Position numbers and translations under genes: made by a program. The notes under the pieces were generated by a model, which saw only the letters and a list, made by a program, of their open reading frames with translations, was not told the DNA's origin and searched no databases. A stretch of 64,000 nucleotides of DNA from Streptomyces xanthophaeus (GTDB lineage: Bacteria; Actinomycetota; Actinomycetes; Streptomycetales; Streptomycetaceae): contig NZ_JOFT01000013.1 in the NCBI RefSeq assembly GCF_000725805.1, positions 124,001 to 188,000 on the forward strand. Direction: 5' to 3'. Below, one piece after another: positions 48,018 to 57,192 of the stretch; position 1 is the stretch's first letter; every line of letters begins with the position of its first letter.

Positions 48018-49108
48018 GCGCGCCCGGGGAACTGCTCCAGCGGCCGCCCGCCGAGGTGCGCTACGCCGAGGAGCTCGCCGCGCTGCGCGCCCAGGACGCC
48101 GACCACCGGCCGCCGGGCTGGCAGCTGAGCCTGCGGGCGGCCCTCCGCTTCGTCGTCGGGGACGAGGCGGCCGGCATCAGCCGCAAGTTCGTCGGCGACA
48201 CGGCCCTGGTCGAACGGGCGCTGGTGACGCTGGCGACCAACCGGGGCCTGATGCTCGTCGGCGAACCCGGCACGGCCAAGTCCCTGCTGTCCGAGCTGAT
48301 CTCGGCGGCCGTCAGCGGCGAGTCCACCCTGGTCGTCCAGGGCGGGGCGGCCACCACCGAGGACCAGATCAAGTACTCCTGGAACTACGCCCTGCTCGTC
48401 GCCGAGGGGCCCTCGCAGCGCTCCCTGGTGCCCGCGCCGATGCTCACGGGCATGCGCGAGGGCCGCCTCGTGCGGTTCGAGGAGATCACCCGCTGCCCGC
48501 TGGAGGTACAGGACTCGCTGCTGTCCCTGCTCTCCGAACGGGTGGTGTCCATACCCGAGCTGGAGGGACCCGAGGGCATGGCCTTCGCCCGCCAGGGGTT
48601 CAATGTGATCGCGACGGCCAACACCCGCGACCGCGGGGTCAACGAGATGAGCGCCGCCCTCAAGCGGCGGTTCAACTACGAGACCGTCTTCCCGATCGCC
48701 GACCCGGACACCGAGACCGCCCTGGTCGAGGCCGAGGCCACGGCCCTGCTGCGCCGCTCGGGCGTGCCCGCGGCGCCGGACCGCGACGTCCTGGAGGTCC
48801 TGGTGACCACCTTCCGCGAACTGCGTTCCGGGGTCGCCCACGACGGCGCGGGCATGGACCGCCTCACCTCGGTGATGAGCACCGCCGAGGCCGTGTCGGT
48901 CGCGCACGCGGTCGGCGTACGGGGCTGGTTCCTGCGCGGCGAGCCCGGCAACGCCGCCGACGTGGTCACCTGCCTGGCCGGCACTGCGGCCAAGGACAGC
49001 CCGGAGGACCTGGCCCGGCTGCGCCGCTACCTCGAACAGCGCGTGGCCGGGCGGGGCGGCGCCCAGTGGAAGGCCCTGCACGCCGCCCGTCACCTGCTGG
49101 CGGGCTGA
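48014..49108 (+). CDS. MoxR-type AAA+ ATPase (YehL-like)
   Basis: The 364-residue ATPase has Walker A GEPGTAKS near residues 83-90, Walker B LVRFEEITR near 153 (Asp replaced by Glu-Glu, as in MoxR relatives), sensor 1 IATANTRD near 200 and arginine-finger region SAALKRRFNYET near 215. MoxR ATPases work with VWA proteins as chaperones that load metals or remodel complexes. ATGA overlap with the DUF4132 gene. Its VWA partner is two genes downstream. Confidence 0.92.
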   Translation: MSAPGELLQRPPAEVRYAEELAALRAQDADHRPPGWQLSLRAALRFVVGDEAAGISRKFVGDTALVERALVTLATNRGLMLVGEPGTAKSLLSELISAAVSGESTLVVQGGAATTEDQIKYSWNYALLVAEGPSQRSLVPAPMLTGMREGRLVRFEEITRCPLEVQDSLLSLLSERVVSIPELEGPEGMAFARQGFNVIATANTRDRGVNEMSAALKRRFNYETVFPIADPDTETALVEAEATALLRRSGVPAAPDRDVLEVLVTTFRELRSGVAHDGAGMDRLTSVMSTAEAVSVAHAVGVRGWFLRGEPGNAADVVTCLAGTAAKDSPEDLARLRRYLEQRVAGRGGAQWKALHAARHLLAG

Positions 49109-51465
49109 TGGTGGTCACCTTCCTGGGCGTGCGCCACCACTCCCCCGCCTGTGCCCGGCTGGTGGCGCGCACGATCTCCGAACTGCGGCCCGCCCACGTG
49201 CTGATCGAGGGCCCGGCGGACCTGGGCGGCAGACTGGACGAGCTGCTGCTGGGCCACGAGCTGCCGGTCGCGGTGTTCAGCCACTACCGGGACGAGGAGC
49301 GGTCCGCCACGTCCTGGGCCCCGTTCTGCGACTACTCGCCCGAGTGGGTCGCGCTCACCGCCGGGCGGGCGGCGGGGGCGCAGGTCCACTTCATCGACCT
49401 GCCCGCCTGGCACCCGGCCTTCGACGGGCGCACCAACCGGTACGCCGACGCCGAGGCCCGGTACGAGCAGGCCACCGCCCTGCTGTGCCGCCGCTTCGAG
49501 GTGGACTCGGTGGACGCCCTGTGGGACCGCCTCTTCGAGGCCGGGCCGCAGGACGGCGGGGCCGCGGCGGACGGGCCGGCCGAGCGGCTCGCGGCGTACT
49601 TCGACGTCGTGCGCGGGGACACGGAGGCGGACGAGGGCGACCGGGCCCGCGAGGCGTACATGGCCTCCTGGGTACGGGCCGCGGTGGCCGCGGCCGGGCA
49701 GCGGCCCGTCCTCGTCGTGACGGGCGGCTTCCACCGGCCCGCCCTGCGGGCCCTCGTGGAGGCCGGCGGGCCCGTCCCGGACGGCTGGCCGGAGGTACCC
49801 CCTCCGCCGCCCGGCGCGGTGGGCGGCAGCTTCCTCGTCCCCTACTCCTTCCGGCAGCTCGACGCCTTCTGCGGCTACCAGTCCGGGATGCCCTCGCCCG
49901 CGTACTACCAGCAGCTGTGGGAGGAAGGAGCACGCGCGGCGGGCGAGGGCCTGGTGCGCGCCGTGACGGGGCGGCTGCGCGAGCGCGGCCATCCGGTCTC
50001 CACGGCCGCCCTGGTCGCCGCCCGGAGCACCGCGCTCGGCCTGGCCGCCCTGCGCGGCCACCCCGAGCCGACCCGGCTCGACCTGCTGGACGGGCTGGCC
50101 GGGGCACTGGTCACCGACGCGCTCGACGAGCCTCTGCCGTGGACCCGGCGCGGCCCGCTCGGCCCCGGGGCGCACCCCGCCGTCGTGGAGATGGTGGCGG
50201 CCTGTGGCGGCGACCGCGTCGGCCGGCTGCACCCCGACACCCCCGCGCCGCCGCTCGTGCACGACGTCGAGGCCGCACTGGCCGGGCTGGGCCTGGACTC
50301 CGGGCGCCCCGTCACCCTGCGCCTGACCGATCCGGCGGACCTGGGACGCAGTCAGGTGCTGCACCGGCTGCGGGTGCTGGGCGTGCCCGGCTTCGAGCGG
50401 GTCTTGGGACCCGCCGACGGCAGCGACCCGGTCTTCACCGAGCGCTGGGAACCCCGTTCGGGGACGCCCCGCGAGGCCGCGCTGATCGAGGCGGGCGGCT
50501 TCGGAGCGACCCTCGCCGAGGCGGCGGCCGTCGCGCTCGGCGACCGGGCGCGGGCTGCGGGGGCCGCGCCCGGGGCGCTTGCGGGGGTGCTGTTCGATGC
50601 CGTCGTGTGCGGGGCCGCGGACCTCTCGGGCCGGCTGGTGGCCGAGCTCGGCGCGGGCCTCGGCCGGGCGAGCACGCTGGGGCCGCTGGGCGAGGCGCTG
50701 AGCACGGCGCTGGGCCTGTGGCGGCACGACAGGGTGTACTGCGTGGCGCGCGATCCGCTGCTCGCGGCCGTGGTCGACAGCGCGGTGACCCGCGTGCTGT
50801 GGCTCGCCGAGGGGGCGGGCGGCGCGGGCGGGCCCGATGCCGGGCGGCTGCAGGCGCTGGCCGCCGTACGGGATGCGCTGCTGCACGCCGAGGGACTGCT
50901 GTCGGTGTCCCGCGAGACGGCGGCCGGGATCTGCGGGCGGATCAGCGCGGACCGGTCGGCCCCGGCCTCCCTGCGGGGCGCGGCGTTCGGCCTGTGCCGC
51001 GTCCTGTCGGAGGCGGCCCCCGCGCCCGCGGGCGCATCCGGCAGCGCGGGGGCCGCGGCCCGGGCGGTGGCGGGTCCGCAGGAGCTCGGGGACTGGCTGG
51101 CGGGCCTGTTCGCCCTCGCCCGTGCGGAACTGACCGGTGGCGGTGGCCCCGAGCCGCTGATCGACGTGCTGGACGAGCTGCTCGCCGCCATGACCGAGAC
51201 GGACTTCCTGGTGGGCCTGCCCTCGCTGCGTCAGGCGTTCGCGTACTTCCCGCCCCGCGAGCGCGAGCAGATCGCCGCCCGCCTGATCGAACGGCGCGGT
51301 CTGCGCGGCTCGGCCCGGTCCCTGCTGCGGACCACCGCCGACCCGCTGCTGATCGCCCGCGCCCGAGCCCTGGAGGACCACGTGGGGCGCACGCTCGACC
51401 GTTACGGCCTGGGGGCGCCCCCTCGGCACGGCGCGGTCCCGACGACGACCGGAGGCCCGGCATGA
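49108..51465 (+). CDS. DUF5682 family protein (YehM-like)
   Basis: The 785-residue protein begins VVTFLGVRHHSPACARLVA and has LIEGPADLGGRLDELL near 35, SHYRDEERSATSWAPFCDYSPEWVAL near 60-85 and FIDLPAWHPAF near 98. It ends with FAYFPPREREQIAARLIERRG. The N-terminal part (about 1-270) resembles EreA/TraB-type folds (HH...E pattern), suggesting a metal-dependent hydrolase (inference). The A of its ATG is the last base of the MoxR stop (TGATG). A GTG one codon later is an equal alternative start. E. coli YehM is the counterpart. Confidence 0.85.
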   Translation: MVVTFLGVRHHSPACARLVARTISELRPAHVLIEGPADLGGRLDELLLGHELPVAVFSHYRDEERSATSWAPFCDYSPEWVALTAGRAAGAQVHFIDLPAWHPAFDGRTNRYADAEARYEQATALLCRRFEVDSVDALWDRLFEAGPQDGGAAADGPAERLAAYFDVVRGDTEADEGDRAREAYMASWVRAAVAAAGQRPVLVVTGGFHRPALRALVEAGGPVPDGWPEVPPPPPGAVGGSFLVPYSFRQLDAFCGYQSGMPSPAYYQQLWEEGARAAGEGLVRAVTGRLRERGHPVSTAALVAARSTALGLAALRGHPEPTRLDLLDGLAGALVTDALDEPLPWTRRGPLGPGAHPAVVEMVAACGGDRVGRLHPDTPAPPLVHDVEAALAGLGLDSGRPVTLRLTDPADLGRSQVLHRLRVLGVPGFERVLGPADGSDPVFTERWEPRSGTPREAALIEAGGFGATLAEAAAVALGDRARAAGAAPGALAGVLFDAVVCGAADLSGRLVAELGAGLGRASTLGPLGEALSTALGLWRHDRVYCVARDPLLAAVVDSAVTRVLWLAEGAGGAGGPDAGRLQALAAVRDALLHAEGLLSVSRETAAGICGRISADRSAPASLRGAAFGLCRVLSEAAPAPAGASGSAGAAARAVAGPQELGDWLAGLFALARAELTGGGGPEPLIDVLDELLAAMTETDFLVGLPSLRQAFAYFPPREREQIAARLIERRGLRGSARSLLRTTADPLLIARARALEDHVGRTLDRYGLGAPPRHGAVPTTTGGPA

Positions 51466-52685
51466 ACGGAGCCGGAACCACACCACCCGGGTCCTCCCCC
51501 GGGTCCACGCCCGGATCCGCCCCCGTCCCCGCTCCCTCTCCCGTCCCCGTCCCCGCCCCGGATCCCACGCTGGAGCGGTGGCGGCTCGTCCTCGGTACCC
51601 CCGCCGAGCGGTGCACCGGCCCGCTCTCCGCCCAGGCCGCGGCCCGCGACGCCGCCCTGGACTGGCTCTACGGCCGCGACGCCGAACAGGCCCGGCGCGG
51701 AGTGCGGCCCGGGGCGCACGCGCGTCCCGGCGGAGACGGGCCCTCCGCGGTCACCACCGTCGACTGGCTCGACGACGTCCACCGCCTCTTCCCCAAGGAG
51801 ACCGTCGAGCGGCTGGAGCGGGACGCCGTGGAGCTGTACGAGATCCACGAGATCGTCACCGACCCGGCGGTGCTGGAACGCGTGGAGCCCAACGCCACCT
51901 TGCTGCGCGCCGTACTGCGGACCAAGCACCTGATGAACCCCGAGGTCCTGCGGCTGGCGCGGCGGATCGTGGAGGCGGTGGTGCGCCGTCTCCTCGCACA
52001 GCTGACCCCCGAGGTCCGGCGTTCCTTCACCGGCAGCCGCTCCCGGCGCCCGAGCCGCCTGCCGCTGGCCCGCGACTTCGACTTCCGCGGTACCGTCCGC
52101 GCCAACCTGGCCCACTACCAGCCCGCCGAGCGGCGCGTCCTCATCGAGAGGCCGCGCTTCCACTCGCGCACCCGCGCGCATCTGGAGCAGTGGCAGCTGA
52201 TCCTGCTGGTGGACCAGTCCGGCTCCATGGCCGGTTCGGTCATCCACTCCGCGGTGACGGCGGCCTGCCTGTGGGGGCTGCCGGGCCTGAAGACCCATCT
52301 GGTCTGCTTCGACACCGACGTGGTGGACCTGAGCGGCGAGGTCACCGACCCGGTGGAGGTGCTGATGCGCGTCCAGCTCGGCGGCGGCACCGACATCGCC
52401 AGGGCCGTCGACTACGGGGCCTCCCTCGTGGAGAACCCGCGCCGCTCCGTCGTCGTTCTGATCACCGACTTCTACGAGGGCGGCGACCCCTACCGTCTGG
52501 TGCGCGGCGTACGGGCGCTCGTCGAGCAGGGCAGCACCGTGCTCGGCCTCGCCGCGCTCGACGAGGAGGCGGATCCGGCGTACGACCGCCAGGTCGCCCA
52601 GCGGCTGGCCGACGCCGGCGCGCACGTCGGGGCGATGACCCCGGGCGAGCTGGCCGCGTTCGTGGCCGAGCGGCTGGGCCGATGA
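51462..52685 (+). CDS. VWA domain protein (YehP-like)
   Basis: The 407-residue protein has a Pro/Ser/Gly-rich linker (residues 5-38), a helical middle region (about 50-235; HRLFPKETVERLERDAVELYEIHEI) and a von Willebrand A domain (about 245-400). The metal site DQSGSMAGS (MIDAS) lies near residue 250, with GGGTDIARA near 308 and ITDFYEGG near 333, so the MIDAS is complete. It partners with the MoxR ATPase in this family. Its ATG overlaps the DUF5682 stop (ATGA). Confidence 0.9.
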   Translation: MNGAGTTPPGSSPGSTPGSAPVPAPSPVPVPAPDPTLERWRLVLGTPAERCTGPLSAQAAARDAALDWLYGRDAEQARRGVRPGAHARPGGDGPSAVTTVDWLDDVHRLFPKETVERLERDAVELYEIHEIVTDPAVLERVEPNATLLRAVLRTKHLMNPEVLRLARRIVEAVVRRLLAQLTPEVRRSFTGSRSRRPSRLPLARDFDFRGTVRANLAHYQPAERRVLIERPRFHSRTRAHLEQWQLILLVDQSGSMAGSVIHSAVTAACLWGLPGLKTHLVCFDTDVVDLSGEVTDPVEVLMRVQLGGGTDIARAVDYGASLVENPRRSVVVLITDFYEGGDPYRLVRGVRALVEQGSTVLGLAALDEEADPAYDRQVAQRLADAGAHVGAMTPGELAAFVAERLGR

Positions 52686-54814
52686 CGGCCCGCGCCGACC
52701 TGCTCGCCCTGGACACCGGCACCCTCGCCGAGCTGGCCAACCGCGGCCTCGTCAAACGTGCCGCGAAGGAGCTCGACGCGGGCGCCGGGGCGGTGGTCTC
52801 CACGGACGGGGACGGCGCCCTCCAGGGCCGTTTCCCCGACGGCACCCTGGCCTGCCTGCCGCCGGGTGCGGGCCTCGGGCAGGGCTCCTGCACCTGCGGG
52901 GCGCCCGGAATCTGCCGCCACCTGATCGGCCTGGTGCTCGCCCACCAGCGGGCGGCCGGGGCGCATGCGGCAGGGGAAGAGGGCGAGGCACGGGGACCGG
53001 CAGGGACCGCGATACGAGCCGGGGACGCAGACGCAGATGCAGATGCCGCCCGGGCCGGAGCCGGGGCCGGAGCCGGAGCCCGGGTCGGAGCCGGACCTCT
53101 GGGCTGGTCCCCCGGCGACCTCGACGACGAGCTGCTGTCCGCCGCCGTGGGTGCGCGGGCGCTCACCGCGGCGCGGCGGGTGCTGGCGCGCGGCTACACC
53201 GCGCGGCTGCACCGGCCGAGCGCGGCGGACCCCGTCGCCCGGGCCGAACTCCCCACCTGCACCGTACGGTTCCCGGTCCCGGCACCGGACGGGGTCGCCC
53301 ACGCGGTCACCGACGCCGCCGCCGACCGCCGCGGGGAGATGATCGCGTTGGCCGTCTGGGCGTTCCGCGCGGCCGCCGGGGCGGATTGCGCGGACCCACC
53401 CACCCAGGTCGACGTGGGAGGTCCCGCCGCCCGGTCCCGTACCGGCGGCCCCGAACTGGCCACGGCGGCCGCACTCCTGGACGACCTGCTGCTGGACGGC
53501 GCCGCACACGCCGGACCGGTGCTGGCCACGGCCCTGCGCCGGGTCCGGGACGAACTGGCCGGCCGGGCCCTGCACTGGCCGGCCGACACCCTCACCGAGC
53601 TGATCGAACAGCTCGACGACCACGCGGCCCGCGGGGCCCGCTACCGCACCGAGCGGCACGCCCTGCTGATCACCGAGTTCCATGCCCGGGTCCGCGCCGC
53701 CGCCGCGGCGGCCGGGGCCGACGGCGCACCGCGCGGCCCGCTCTCCGTGTCCCAGGTGCTGGGCTCCGGCGAACGGGGCGACACCGCGCTGCGCCGGGTG
53801 CGGCTGACCGCGCTCGGCTGCCGGATCGGCGGCACCCCGCAGGAGCGGACCGCCGAGGTGTTCCTCGCACACGGCGCGGCCGGCACCGCCCTGGTGCTGC
53901 GGCGGCGCTGGGAGCTCGCGGAGGGCCAGGAACCGACGGGTCCGGAACTGGCGGCCCGGCGGCTGGCGGGAACCACCCTGGGGGCGGTGGCCCGGGGCAA
54001 TCTGGTGAGCGACAGTGCGTCCCGTACGCCCGCCCGGTCCGTCCGCATCGCCGGTACCCGCCTGGCGTCGACCGGCGTGACTCCGGTCGGTTCCGCATGG
54101 ACGGAGCTGCCGGAGCCTCTGCTGCTGCGGGACTTCGCCGCGCACGCGCGGGCGCTGGAGCAGCTTCCGCCGTTCCTGGTGCGGCCCCGGATCGAGGCCG
54201 ACTCCGTGCACGTGGTGGAGGTGCACGGGGTGGCGGAGATCGGCTACGACCCGGCCCAGCAGCGGCTGGAGGCGAGGGTCCGCGATGCGCGGGGCGCATG
54301 GGCGACGGTGTCCGCGGCGTACAACCCGTACAGTCCGGGCGCGCTGGACGTGCTCGCCGAGGCGCTGGCCGGAGGGAGCGGCGAGGTCCGCTACCTGAGC
54401 GCCTTCGTCCGCGGCACGGGCCACGGCCTCTGCCTCGACCCGATCGCCGTCATGACGGACGGCGGCGTGAGCGTGCCGGACCTCGCGGCGCCGCCCGTCG
54501 GCGGCTCCCGGGTCGTGTCGGCCGTGGGTACGGGCCCCCGCGATCCGCTGGCCGGGGCGTTGGAGGCCGCGCTCGCGGCTCTCGCGGAGGCGGCCGGCCG
54601 GGGTCTGCGCCACCTGCCGGAGGGTGCCCGGGCCGAGCTGGAGGAAGCCGCGGCCGCGCTGGCCCGGACGGGCCTGGCCACCGCCGCCGCACGGGTCCGC
54701 GCCTTCCTCGCCGCCCACCGGCAGGCGGGCCCGCGGGCAGCCGTCGGCCCGTGGCTGGAGGCGCAGGTGCAGCTGCTGACCGCGCTCGAACTGCGCGGAC
54801 GTCAGCCCCGGTAG
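52682..54814 (+). CDS. SWIM zinc-finger protein (YehQ-like)
   Basis: The 710-residue protein has a SWIM zinc finger near residues 69-85 (GSCTCGAPGICRHLIGLVLAHQ; the CxC...CxH ligands are complete), typical of DNA or protein binding. A low-complexity Ala/Gly/Glu linker (about 95-140, GAGAGAGARVGAG) and a large unassigned C-terminal region (about 145-710) follow. The ATG overlaps the VWA stop by ATGA. It is the last gene of the operon; a hairpin covers its stop codon. Confidence 0.88.
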   Translation: MTARADLLALDTGTLAELANRGLVKRAAKELDAGAGAVVSTDGDGALQGRFPDGTLACLPPGAGLGQGSCTCGAPGICRHLIGLVLAHQRAAGAHAAGEEGEARGPAGTAIRAGDADADADAARAGAGAGAGARVGAGPLGWSPGDLDDELLSAAVGARALTAARRVLARGYTARLHRPSAADPVARAELPTCTVRFPVPAPDGVAHAVTDAAADRRGEMIALAVWAFRAAAGADCADPPTQVDVGGPAARSRTGGPELATAAALLDDLLLDGAAHAGPVLATALRRVRDELAGRALHWPADTLTELIEQLDDHAARGARYRTERHALLITEFHARVRAAAAAAGADGAPRGPLSVSQVLGSGERGDTALRRVRLTALGCRIGGTPQERTAEVFLAHGAAGTALVLRRRWELAEGQEPTGPELAARRLAGTTLGAVARGNLVSDSASRTPARSVRIAGTRLASTGVTPVGSAWTELPEPLLLRDFAAHARALEQLPPFLVRPRIEADSVHVVEVHGVAEIGYDPAQQRLEARVRDARGAWATVSAAYNPYSPGALDVLAEALAGGSGEVRYLSAFVRGTGHGLCLDPIAVMTDGGVSVPDLAAPPVGGSRVVSAVGTGPRDPLAGALEAALAALAEAAGRGLRHLPEGARAELEEAAAALARTGLATAAARVRAFLAAHRQAGPRAAVGPWLEAQVQLLTALELRGRQPR

Positions 54815-54850
54815 GCCGCCAGGGGCGCAGGAGCTCCGCCGGGCGGCCTA
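54812..54850. terminator. Hairpin at the end of the five-gene operon
   Basis: TAGGCCGCC (54812-54820) pairs with GGCGGCCTA (54842-54850) across a 21-base loop. The left arm contains the TAG stop of the SWIM gene and the right arm contains the stop of the leftward DHFR-like remnant, so it can serve both strands. Confidence 0.6.
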
Positions 54851-55110
54851 CTTCACGAAGCGGTACTTCTGGTGGGTGGCGAGGGGCGTGCCGATCGCGC
54901 TGACCGGCTCCAGGTTCCTCGGCCCGGCGCCCGGTCCCTCGAAGAGCCGCAGCCCCGCTCCGAGGAGCGCGGGCACCACGTGGCTCCGAGGAGCGCGGGC
55001 ACCACGTGCAGCTGCAGCTCGTCGATGAGCCCCTCCGCGAGGTACTGCTGCACGGTGCTCGCTCCGCCCGCGATGCCGACGTTCCTGTGCCCGGCGGCGC
55101 CGCCTGTCAT
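54848..55110 (-). pseudogene. RibD C-terminal / dihydrofolate-reductase-family remnant, broken by a 26-bp duplication
   Basis: The frame from 55110 reads VGIAGGASTVQQYLAEGLIDELQLHVVPALLGA, the conserved C-terminal part of RibD_C/DHFR-family proteins. A 26-bp tandem duplication (54957-55008) then shifts the frame; the continuation GLRLFEGPGAG is in the next frame and ends normally at 54848. The N-terminal 100 or so residues are gone, so this was broken twice. Confidence 0.8.
54957..55008. repeat. 26-bp tandem duplication in the DHFR-family remnant
   Basis: Two identical 26-bp units (54957-54982, 54983-55008) are adjacent. Since 26 is not a multiple of three, the second copy caused the frameshift. 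Confidence 0.95.
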
Positions 55111-55188
55111 GCCCTGGCGCTCCCTCCTGCGTCGAACGGCAGCCCCCGCATTCGACAGGGCTTGCAGACGGACCTCCGCCGTCGCTCC

Positions 55189-56619
55189 TCAGCCGCGGTA
55201 GGCCTCCAGCAGCCGCAGCCAGACCTCGCTGATCGTGGGGAAGGCCGGGACGGCGTGCCACAGGCGGGCGATCGGGACCTCCGCCGCGACGGCAATCGTG
55301 GCGGCGTGCAGCATTTCCGCCGCGCCCGGGCCGACGAACGTCACCCCGAGCAGGACCTCGCGGTCCAGGTCGACGACCATCCGGGCGCGGCCCCGGTAGC
55401 CGTCGGCGTACAGGCCCGCGCCGGAGACCTTGGACAGGTCGTAGTCGACGGCGCGCACCCGGTGACCGGCCCGTTCCGCCTCGGCCAGGCTGAGGCCCAC
55501 CGCTGCGGCCTCCGGGTCGGTGAAGACCACCTGCGGGAGGGCTCCGGTGTCGGCGGTGGCCGCGTACGGGCCCCAGCGGTCCGGGTCTGCCGGGTCCGTG
55601 CCGGCGGCCCGGGCGGCGATCGCGGCGCCCGCGATCCGGGCCTGGTACTTGCCCTGGTGGGTGAGGAGCGCGCGGTGGTTGACGTCCCCGACGGCGTACA
55701 GCCAGTCGTGCCCCGGGACCCGGCAGCCGTCGTCCACGCCGATCCAGTCCCCGGGGGTCAGGCCGACGGTCTCCAGTCCGATGTCCTCGGTCCGCGGTGA
55801 GCGGCCCGTCGCCATCAGCAGTTCGTCGCCCTGGATGATCTCGCCGCCCTCCAGCACCACCGAGACGGGCCCGGTGGAACCGTCCCGTACGACGGCCTCG
55901 ACGGCCACGCCGGTACGGACCACCGCGCCGGCCTCCGTCAGCGCCTCGGCGACCAGCTCACCGGCGAACGGTTCCATCCTCGGCAGCATCCGCGGCCCCC
56001 GGACCAGGACGGTCACCTGGGAGCCGAGCGCCTGCCAGGCGGTGGCCATCTCCGCGGCCACCACGGAACCCCCGACGATCAGCAGCCGACCCGGCGCCTC
56101 CTGCGCGGAGGTGGCCTCGCGGCTCGTCCACGGCCGGGCCCCCTCGATCCCGGGCAGGGCGGGGATCACGGCCCGGGTACCCGTGGCGACGACCACCGCG
56201 TGCCGGGCGGCGAGCACGTGGTGCTCGCCCTCGGGACTCGTCACGGCGACCTTGCGGACCCCGTAGAGCCTGCCGTGGCCCCGGTACACATGGGCACCGG
56301 TGGACTCCAGCCAGTCGATCTGGCCGTCGTCCTTCCAGTGGCCGGTCCAGTAGTCCCGGTGCGCGAACACCGCCGCCGTGTCCAGCGGCCCGGCGACGGC
56401 CTCCGCCAGCCCGGGCACCCGGCGCGCGTCCGCCCGGGCCAGGGCCGGCCGCAGCAGGGCCTTGCTCGGGACGCAGGCCCAGTACGAGCATTCGCCGCCG
56501 ACGAGTTCGCTCTCCACCAGGGCCGTGCTCAGCCCTGCCGCGCGCGTCCGGTCGACGATGTTCTCGCCGGCGGGACCCCCGCCGAGCACCACGACGTCGT
56601 ACTCCACCGCTTCAGTCAT
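55189..56619 (-). CDS. Pyridine nucleotide-disulfide oxidoreductase (dihydrolipoamide/mercuric reductase type)
   Basis: The 476-residue flavoprotein has an FAD-binding GGGPAGENIVDRTRAAG near residues 12-28 and the redox-active disulfide motif GGECSYWACVPSKALLRP with Cys near 43 and 48. The NAD(P) site LLIVGGSVVAAEMA lies near 175, the FAD motif YAVGDVNHRALLTHQGKYQA near 315-335, and the dimerisation domain ends FPTISEVWLRLLEAY. The C-terminal His-Glu pair of lipoamide dehydrogenase (HPT.SE) is here FPTISE, so the catalytic His is absent, as in some mycothione- or SthA-like relatives. The ATG at 56619 is placed by the leaderless promoter. Confidence 0.9.
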   Translation of the reverse strand: MTEAVEYDVVVLGGGPAGENIVDRTRAAGLSTALVESELVGGECSYWACVPSKALLRPALARADARRVPGLAEAVAGPLDTAAVFAHRDYWTGHWKDDGQIDWLESTGAHVYRGHGRLYGVRKVAVTSPEGEHHVLAARHAVVVATGTRAVIPALPGIEGARPWTSREATSAQEAPGRLLIVGGSVVAAEMATAWQALGSQVTVLVRGPRMLPRMEPFAGELVAEALTEAGAVVRTGVAVEAVVRDGSTGPVSVVLEGGEIIQGDELLMATGRSPRTEDIGLETVGLTPGDWIGVDDGCRVPGHDWLYAVGDVNHRALLTHQGKYQARIAGAAIAARAAGTDPADPDRWGPYAATADTGALPQVVFTDPEAAAVGLSLAEAERAGHRVRAVDYDLSKVSGAGLYADGYRGRARMVVDLDREVLLGVTFVGPGAAEMLHAATIAVAAEVPIARLWHAVPAFPTISEVWLRLLEAYRG

Positions 56620-56626
56620 GCGGGTC

Positions 56627-56632
56627 AGTGTC
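56627..56632 (-). promoter_or_regulatory. -10 box (GACACT) of the leaderless disulfide-oxidoreductase gene
   Basis: On the minus strand, GACACT ends 7 bases before the ATG at 56619 and no ribosome site is present, which indicates a leaderless transcript. Confidence 0.55.
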
Positions 56633-56660
56633 ACCGCTGCCCGGGGGCCGCGTCACGCAC

Positions 56661-57098
56661 TCAGGCCTCCGGCGTGCCGGGCTCCTTCGGAGCCGGGTCC
56701 GCCGCGCCCGGCTGCGGGGCGTCCGGCTGTGCGCCCGGCTGCTGGGTTTCGGCGATCTTGGCGCGCACCTCGTCCATGTCCAGGGCGCGGGCCTGCTGGA
56801 TGAGGTCCGTCAGGGCGGCCTCCGGCAGGGCTCCCGGCTGGGCGAAGATGGCCACCTGGTCGCGGACGATCATCAGCGTCGGGATCGAGGTGATCTGGAA
56901 GGCCCCGGCGAGCTCCTGCTGCGCCTCGGTGTCCACCTTGGCGAAGACCAGGTCCGGGTGGGCCTCCGAGGCCTTCTCGTAGACCGGGGCGAACTGGAGG
57001 CACGGCCGGCACCAGCCCGCCCAGAAATCGATCAGCACGAACGGGTTCTCGCTGACCGTCTGGTCGAAGTTGTCCTTGGTGAGCTCGACTGTAGCCAC
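56661..57098 (-). CDS. Thioredoxin with WCRPC active site and Pro/Ala tail
   Basis: The 145-residue thioredoxin has the active site FWAGWCRPCLQFAPVYEKA (Cys30, Cys33; WCRPC instead of WCGPC), the cis-Pro motif ITSIPTLMIV near 70-79, and a C-terminal extension (about 110-145) rich in Pro, Ala and Gln. WCRPC changes the redox potential slightly but is seen in other thioredoxins. The GTG start follows GGAGGACTGCACACC. It lies downstream of the aldehyde dehydrogenase and just upstream of the disulfide oxidoreductase, all leftward. Confidence 0.92.
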   Translation of the reverse strand: MATVELTKDNFDQTVSENPFVLIDFWAGWCRPCLQFAPVYEKASEAHPDLVFAKVDTEAQQELAGAFQITSIPTLMIVRDQVAIFAQPGALPEAALTDLIQQARALDMDEVRAKIAETQQPGAQPDAPQPGAADPAPKEPGTPEA

Positions 57099-57192
57099 GG
57101 TGTGCAGTCCTCCTGTGTTGAGCGGTCTGCTCCTTGAACGAACGACCCGCCCCCAGGATTCCGCCTCGGCGGCCGGGGGCGCTCCGAACGCC

